Source: CADEFQ01 sp035342635 (lineage in GTDB: Bacteria > Pseudomonadota > Gammaproteobacteria > Steroidobacterales > Steroidobacteraceae). Taken from it: 10,099 nucleotides of DNA. Under the pieces are notes generated by a model. It was not told where the DNA came from. It saw only the letters and a program-made list of their open reading frames with translations, and ran no database searches. Position numbers and translations under genes: made by a program. Of the stretch, positions 6,753 to 10,099 are shown piece after piece. The DNA lies in assembly GCA_035342635.1 (NCBI GenBank), contig DAOQXO010000093.1, positions 1 through 10,099 on the forward strand, read 5' to 3'. Within the stretch, counting starts at the first letter, position 1, and the number at the start of each line of letters is the position of its first letter.

Positions 6753-7525
6753 CACCTCTTTGCCGCGTCGCATCCGGCCCGACTGCGCGCGGCGCTCCCG
6801 CTGCGCGGCGCTGCCTTCGCGAGGCGCTGCTCCCGGCCGGGCCGTTTGCGCGGAAACGGAGCCAGCGCGCTGAGTTGCAGCCATCCCGGGAACTGCCGGC
6901 ACAGGCGCGGCGGTCCCAGCACGCGGACCCGCCGAGCCGCGATCTCCGCGCGCAGGTCGCGGATTCCCCGCCACGCCTCGATGAAAAGCCTGAGGTCCGA
7001 CTCGACGCGCAGGTCGATCTCGAAGCCGGGATGCTTGAGGCACATCTCGACCCGGCCGTCGTCATTGACGAGCCAGAAGCGGCGGCAGTCCCGCGGCGCG
7101 CCCGTGAACTCGAACTCGAGCACGGTGCGGCCCGGCGGCATGCGGGCGGTGTCGAGCCGAACGTGCATGCTCCACACCAGGAACCCCGGGTCGAGGTCGT
7201 CGTGCGTCATGTCGCGGCTCCAGTTCTGGCCCCATACCGCGATCTGCATGATGATCGGCTCGAGCTCGCGTGCCGCCGCGGTCGGCGCATACCGGCGCGG
7301 GAGTCCTTTCCCCGCCGCCGGCTCGCGCACGATGATGCCGGCACGCTCGAGCCCGGCGAGCCGCTGCGAGAGAAGTGACGGGGAAATGCGCGGCACGCCG
7401 CGATGGATCTGGTTGAACTGCGTGCAGCCGTCGAGGATCCGGCTGACGATGAGGAGGGTCCAGCGCTCGCACAGGATCTCCGCCGCCAGCGCAAGCGGGC
7501 AGTACTGACCGTAGCCGCGCCTCAT
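6734..7525 (-). CDS. HxlR-family transcriptional regulator with SCP2-like C-terminal domain
   Basis: A 263-residue protein. Residues 8-100 form an HxlR winged helix: Y8-C9-P10 opening, ERWTLLIVSRIL (20-31), FNQIHRGVPRISPSLLSQRL (37-56) as recognition region, and a wing with PRRY (77-80). Cys9 sits where thiol-sensing HxlR members have their reactive cysteine. Residues about 115-221 (from FLVWSMHV to FPGWLQLS) resemble the SCP2-type lipid-binding domain found in long HxlR proteins, including CLKHPGFEIDL (162-172). This suggests a hydrophobic ligand. The last 41 residues (223-263) are Arg/Lys-rich and unlike the rest; they overlap the end of apbE. CTCCC at 7535-7539 is its ribosome site (GGGAG) 9 bases before the ATG. 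It is divergent from the haloperoxidase gene, which it may control, together with itself. Confidence 0.88.
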   Translation of the reverse strand: MRRGYGQYCPLALAAEILCERWTLLIVSRILDGCTQFNQIHRGVPRISPSLLSQRLAGLERAGIIVREPAAGKGLPRRYAPTAAARELEPIIMQIAVWGQNWSRDMTHDDLDPGFLVWSMHVRLDTARMPPGRTVLEFEFTGAPRDCRRFWLVNDDGRVEMCLKHPGFEIDLRVESDLRLFIEAWRGIRDLRAEIAARRVRVLGPPRLCRQFPGWLQLSALAPFPRKRPGREQRLAKAAPRSGSAARSRAGCDAAKRCQRSIQ

Positions 7526-7558
7526 GCGGCAATTCTCCCAGCGATGCGCCCCCGAGTC

Positions 7559-7575
7559 ACTACAGAAGTCGTAGT
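7559..7575. promoter_or_regulatory. candidate regulator operator, ACTAC-N7-GTAGT
   Basis: A perfect 5+5 inverted repeat with a 7-base centre lies in the 107-bp gap between the divergent HxlR-type regulator and the haloperoxidase. Some HxlR proteins (YodB type) bind inverted repeats of the TACTA/TAGTA kind, which this resembles. Assignment is inference. Confidence 0.4.
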
Positions 7576-7581
7576 AGCCGG

Positions 7582-7595
7582 CGTCCTGCCGGACG
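7582..7595. repeat. short inverted repeat CGTCC-N4-GGACG in the divergent promoter region
   Basis: Perfect 5-base arms at 7582-7586 and 7591-7595 around TGCC, 6 bases beyond the other inverted repeat. It could be a second operator half or a small hairpin in the haloperoxidase leader. TAGATT at 7598-7603 just after it weakly resembles a -10 box. Confidence 0.3.
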
Positions 7596-7632
7596 ACTAG
7601 ATTGGCCCTGATCCCGAGGGCAGGACGCCTGC

Positions 7633-8937
7633 ATGGAAGCGAACCGGATCTGCCTTGCGATTGTGGTCGCGGCGTTCGCCGGCAATCCGGCGGCGGCGGG
7701 CCCTGCCGCCGCGACTGCGGACGTCGTCTTAGCCTGGAACGCGCGGCTGCTCGCGGCCGCCGAGGCGGAGGACGGCTTCCTGACGCTCAAGGGCGTGCGC
7801 ACCGCCGCGATGATGCATGTTGCGATGCATGACGCGCTCAACGCAATCACGCCGCGGTATGCGCCGTACGCGTACCACGGACACGCGCCGGATGCCGACC
7901 CGGTCGCCGCTGCGGCGCAGGCGGCATTTGCTGTGGCCTCGAGCCAGTACCCCGGCGAAGCGCCCCAACTGCGGGCCGAACTCGAGCGCTTTCTCGCGCA
8001 GGCCGCGGAAGGACCACCGAGGAGGCGCGGCATCTCGCTCGGCGAGTCCGTCGCGCACGCAATCCTCGCGCGGCGCGACGGTGACGGTTGGAACACCGAA
8101 GCGCAGTACGCCTGGCAGCCCATGGGGCCCGGCGTGTACGCGGAGTTCGATGAACACAGCGGCACGCCCAAGGGTTTTGTCTTCGGCGCCGGCTGGGCAC
8201 AGGTGCGACCGTTCCTGATGCGCTCGCCCGATCAGTTCCGCTCACCCCCGCCGCCCGATGTCGCGAGCGACGCGTACGTCGCCGCCTATGACGAGGTCAG
8301 GGAAGTCGGACGTTTCCAAAGCCGGACGCGCACCGCCGATGAGACGCATCTCGCCCTGTGGTGGAAGGAGTTCGTCGAGGCCTCACACAACCGCCTCGCG
8401 CGCGATCTCGCCTCGATCTCCGGTCTCGATCCGTGGCAGGCGGCGCGGCTCTTTGCGCTGCTCAACATGGCGATCTTCGACGGCTATATCGCGTCCTTCG
8501 ACGCCAAGTTCGCCCATAACCACTGGCGACCCTATACGGCGATCCGTTGGGCGGCGAACGACGGTAATCCGCGCACCGTACCGGAAGCTGACTGGAACAA
8601 CCTGCACCGGCACACTTACGCGTTCCCGTCGTATCCGTCGGCCCACGGCACGGCGTGCGCGGCGGCGATGGGCGTGATGGCGAATGTGTTCGGTGCGCGG
8701 CGGGGCTTCACGATGCGGATCCCGCTCGTCGACTCTGCGGGTCCGGGGTCACCGAAGATCGCACCCGACCCACCGACCCGTTCGTTCGCGAACTTCGATG
8801 ACGCCGCGATGGAGTGCGCGCTGTCGCGTGTCTACCTCGGCATCCACTTCCGCTACGACTCGATCCAGGGCAACCGGCTCGGGTCCACACTCGCCGGATA
8901 CGGCCTCTCGCATCACCTCGTGCCGATCGGGCGCTAG
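7633..8937 (+). CDS. exported vanadium-dependent haloperoxidase / PAP2-superfamily enzyme
   Basis: A 434-residue protein with a signal peptide (hydrophobic about 6-16, cleavage near AAA-G at 20-23). The C-terminal half carries the full anion-binding signature of vanadium haloperoxidases and acid phosphatases: K292-x6-R299-P300, P335-S336-A337-H338, and S398-R399-x5-H405-x3-D409. By homology to vanadium chloroperoxidase (Lys353, Arg360, Ser402, Gly403, His404, Arg490, His496), all vanadate ligands are kept except that Gly403 is Ala337. His405 would bind vanadium and His338 would be the acid-base residue. Such enzymes oxidise halides with hydrogen peroxide, but a phosphatase activity cannot be excluded from sequence. 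AGGA at 7622-7625 is a ribosome site 7 bases before the ATG. It is transcribed away from the HxlR-type regulator, and no accessory gene follows on the same strand. Confidence 0.88.
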   Translation: MEANRICLAIVVAAFAGNPAAAGPAAATADVVLAWNARLLAAAEAEDGFLTLKGVRTAAMMHVAMHDALNAITPRYAPYAYHGHAPDADPVAAAAQAAFAVASSQYPGEAPQLRAELERFLAQAAEGPPRRRGISLGESVAHAILARRDGDGWNTEAQYAWQPMGPGVYAEFDEHSGTPKGFVFGAGWAQVRPFLMRSPDQFRSPPPPDVASDAYVAAYDEVREVGRFQSRTRTADETHLALWWKEFVEASHNRLARDLASISGLDPWQAARLFALLNMAIFDGYIASFDAKFAHNHWRPYTAIRWAANDGNPRTVPEADWNNLHRHTYAFPSYPSAHGTACAAAMGVMANVFGARRGFTMRIPLVDSAGPGSPKIAPDPPTRSFANFDDAAMECALSRVYLGIHFRYDSIQGNRLGSTLAGYGLSHHLVPIGR

Positions 8938-9051
8938 CCGCCCTGTGCGGAGGTCAGGGCATCGCCGGCTGCAAGCCCACCATGACCGTCCGCGCCCGCA
9001 CGCGGCCAGGCGCCGTCAGTGCGACGCACTCCGTTCGCGGCGGCGCCCGCG
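8938..9051. other. convergent intergenic region with nested inverted repeats
   Basis: This 114-base gap separates two gene ends. It contains AGTGC-GAC-GCACT (9018-9030) flanked by two copies of GGCGCC (9009-9014 and 9042-9047), which can fold into a nested stem. A bidirectional terminator is possible, but there is no T run on either side. Nothing coding is recognised here. Confidence 0.3.
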
Positions 9052-9819
9052 TCAGCCGTCGCGCCGCGCCACCCTCGACAGCAGGTCCGCGAATTCGCCC
9101 GGCATCGGGAAGACGATCGTCGATGTGCGCTCGTTCGCGATCTGCGTGAGTGTCTGCAGGTAACGGAGCTGGATGGCGGCCGGCTCGCGCACAAGCATCT
9201 CGGCCGCTTCGACGAGCGCCTGGGCCGCTTGTCGCTCGCCTTCGGCGTGGATGACCTTGGCACGCCGCTCGCGTTCGGCCTCGGCCTGGCGCGCGATCGC
9301 TCGCACCATGCTTTCATTGAGATCGACATGCTTGATCTCGACGTTCGCGACCTTGATGCCCCAGCCGTCGGTCTGCGAGTCGAGGATCTTCTGGATGTCG
9401 TGATTGAGCTTCTCGCGCTCGGACAGCATCGTGTCGAGATCGTGCTTGCCGAGCACGGCGCGCAGTGTCGTCTGCGCGAGCTGGCTCGTCGCCATGAGGA
9501 AATTCTCGACCTGGATGATCGCGCGCTGCGGATCGACGACACGGAAATAGATGACCGCGCTGACCTTGACCGAGACGTTGTCGCGAGAGATCACGTCCTG
9601 CGGCTGGACATCCATCGTGACGATGCGCAGGTCGACGCGCACCATCTGCTGGATGCCCGGCACGACGAGGATGAGACCCGGGCCTTTGACCTTCCAGAAG
9701 CGACCCAGCAGGAAGATGACGCCGCGCTCGTACTCGCGCAGGATCTTGATCGACGAAAATACGAGTATGAGGAGGACGACGATAATCGGCCCGTAGCCGG
9801 TCAGCAGATTGAGTGGCAT
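9052..9819 (-). CDS. slipin, stomatin-like SPFH-domain membrane protein
   Basis: A 255-residue protein of usual slipin length. One N-terminal membrane segment (about 9-23) is followed by EYERGVIFLLGRF (29-41), the typical SPFH opening, then GPGLILVVPGIQ and MDVQPQDVISRDNVSV, both hallmark slipin stretches. The C-terminal part (about 175-215) is Ala/Glu/Arg-rich, consistent with the coiled coil that drives oligomerisation into large ring or raft-like assemblies. The protein should sit in the inner membrane, organising membrane domains or holding a protease partner. A strong site AGGGGAG (9826-9832) stands 6 bases before the ATG. The stop of the NfeD-type gene lies 2 bases before its start, the classic nfeD-slipin pair. 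The match is clear; the physiological role is not defined by the sequence. Confidence 0.95.
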   Translation of the reverse strand: MPLNLLTGYGPIIVVLLILVFSSIKILREYERGVIFLLGRFWKVKGPGLILVVPGIQQMVRVDLRIVTMDVQPQDVISRDNVSVKVSAVIYFRVVDPQRAIIQVENFLMATSQLAQTTLRAVLGKHDLDTMLSEREKLNHDIQKILDSQTDGWGIKVANVEIKHVDLNESMVRAIARQAEAERERRAKVIHAEGERQAAQALVEAAEMLVREPAAIQLRYLQTLTQIANERTSTIVFPMPGEFADLLSRVARRDG

Positions 9820-9821
9820 GG

Positions 9822-10099
9822 TCAGCTCCCCTCTGAAGAATGGTTGAGGTCGTCCGCGGCCGGGCGCCCCGACGGGCTCGAGGCCGCGGGCTCGACGATC
9901 AGCGTGAGTCCCCGGAGTCCGACGACGTGCACGGTCATGCCTTCAGCCAGAGGCGCCGATGACTGGATCTGCCAGTTTTCGCCTTCGATCTGCGCCCAGG
10001 CGGATGTGGCGTCGACGCGGGTGACGATGCCGCTGCTGCGCAGGAGCTGCTCGCGCCCGCTCACGACCGGTCGCGCCCTGCTCCTTGCCGCAAAGGTGC
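9822..10099 (-). CDS. NfeD-family protein, C-terminal OB-fold domain (5' end beyond window)
   Basis: The frame stays open to the right edge. Translation of the codons before the GTG at 10064 gives a basic stretch (ARSRARPVVSGREQLL), which is the typical link between the last membrane helix and the soluble domain of NfeD, so that GTG is internal and only the gene's end is present. The visible part is the small OB-fold domain: VVSGREQLLRSSGIV, then WAQIEGENWQIQS, GMTVHVVGLRGLTLIVEP, and a polar tail. NfeD proteins partner with slipins, and some also carry a ClpP-like serine protease domain upstream. Which type this is cannot be told from here. It ends 2 bases before the slipin start, indicating co-transcription and translational coupling. 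Confidence 0.88.
   Translation of the reverse strand, partial: TFAARSRARPVVSGREQLLRSSGIVTRVDATSAWAQIEGENWQIQSSAPLAEGMTVHVVGLRGLTLIVEPAASSPSGRPAADDLNHSSEGS

Noticed and set aside
6846..7508. Plus-strand open frames opposite the HxlR regulator
   Set aside because: Low-complexity Arg/Ser-rich products without signal or family; the minus strand has a clear winged-helix protein with ribosome site.
8938..8950. CCGC-N5-GCGG after the haloperoxidase stop as a terminator
   Set aside because: Only four base pairs and no T run; such stems are expected by chance at this GC content.
10062..10064. GTG 10064 as true start of the NfeD-type gene
   Set aside because: The frame remains open to the window edge and the upstream codons encode the usual basic linker of NfeD, so the gene is cut rather than short.

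Overview
The window is GC-rich, densely coded bacterial DNA. Gene content (periplasmic cytochrome cd1 nitrite reductase, Tat-exported flavoenzyme, an outer-membrane beta-barrel gene with a lipoprotein and ApbE, slipin/NfeD) points to a Gram-negative denitrifying proteobacterium, probably a beta- or gammaproteobacterium. That placement is inference; no rRNA or tRNA is present to settle it.

Layout, left to right. (1) 1-1811: 3' part of nirS, heme-d1 nitrite reductase, whose reading frame enters from outside the window and carries the tail of an additional N-terminal cytochrome c domain. A perfect 13-bp hairpin follows it. (2) 1896-3776: a Tat-exported flavin amine oxidase related to spermidine dehydrogenase. 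(3) 3841-6752: four tightly packed genes: a TlpA-like thioredoxin, a small DUF4266-type lipoprotein ending in Cys-Gly-Cys-Asn, a DUF3570-type outer-membrane barrel protein, and an ApbE-type FAD:protein FMN transferase. Three junctions are start/stop overlaps, so this is one translational unit. (4) 6734-7525 (minus): an HxlR-family regulator with an SCP2-like C-terminal domain, ending inside the 3' end of apbE. (5) 7633-8937 (plus): an exported vanadium-dependent haloperoxidase/PAP2-superfamily enzyme, divergent from the regulator across a 107-bp region holding two inverted repeats. (6) 9052-10099 (minus): a slipin (SPFH protein) preceded by an NfeD-family gene cut by the window edge.

The most interesting part is the four-gene cassette. 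The barrel protein contains a D-x-x-T-G-A-T sequence at residues 75-81, which matches the acceptor motif that ApbE enzymes use to attach FMN to threonine in NqrC/RnfG-type proteins. This suggests that the DUF3570 protein is a flavinylated outer-membrane protein, with the TlpA protein possibly acting on the cysteine pair of the lipoprotein: an envelope redox system of unknown function. The associated ApbE has a glycine where the usual magnesium-binding aspartate of the C-terminal A-D-x-x-x-T motif is expected, so it may be a divergent subfamily.

No mobile element, CRISPR array or RNA gene was seen, and there is no gene-free stretch longer than about 120 bases.
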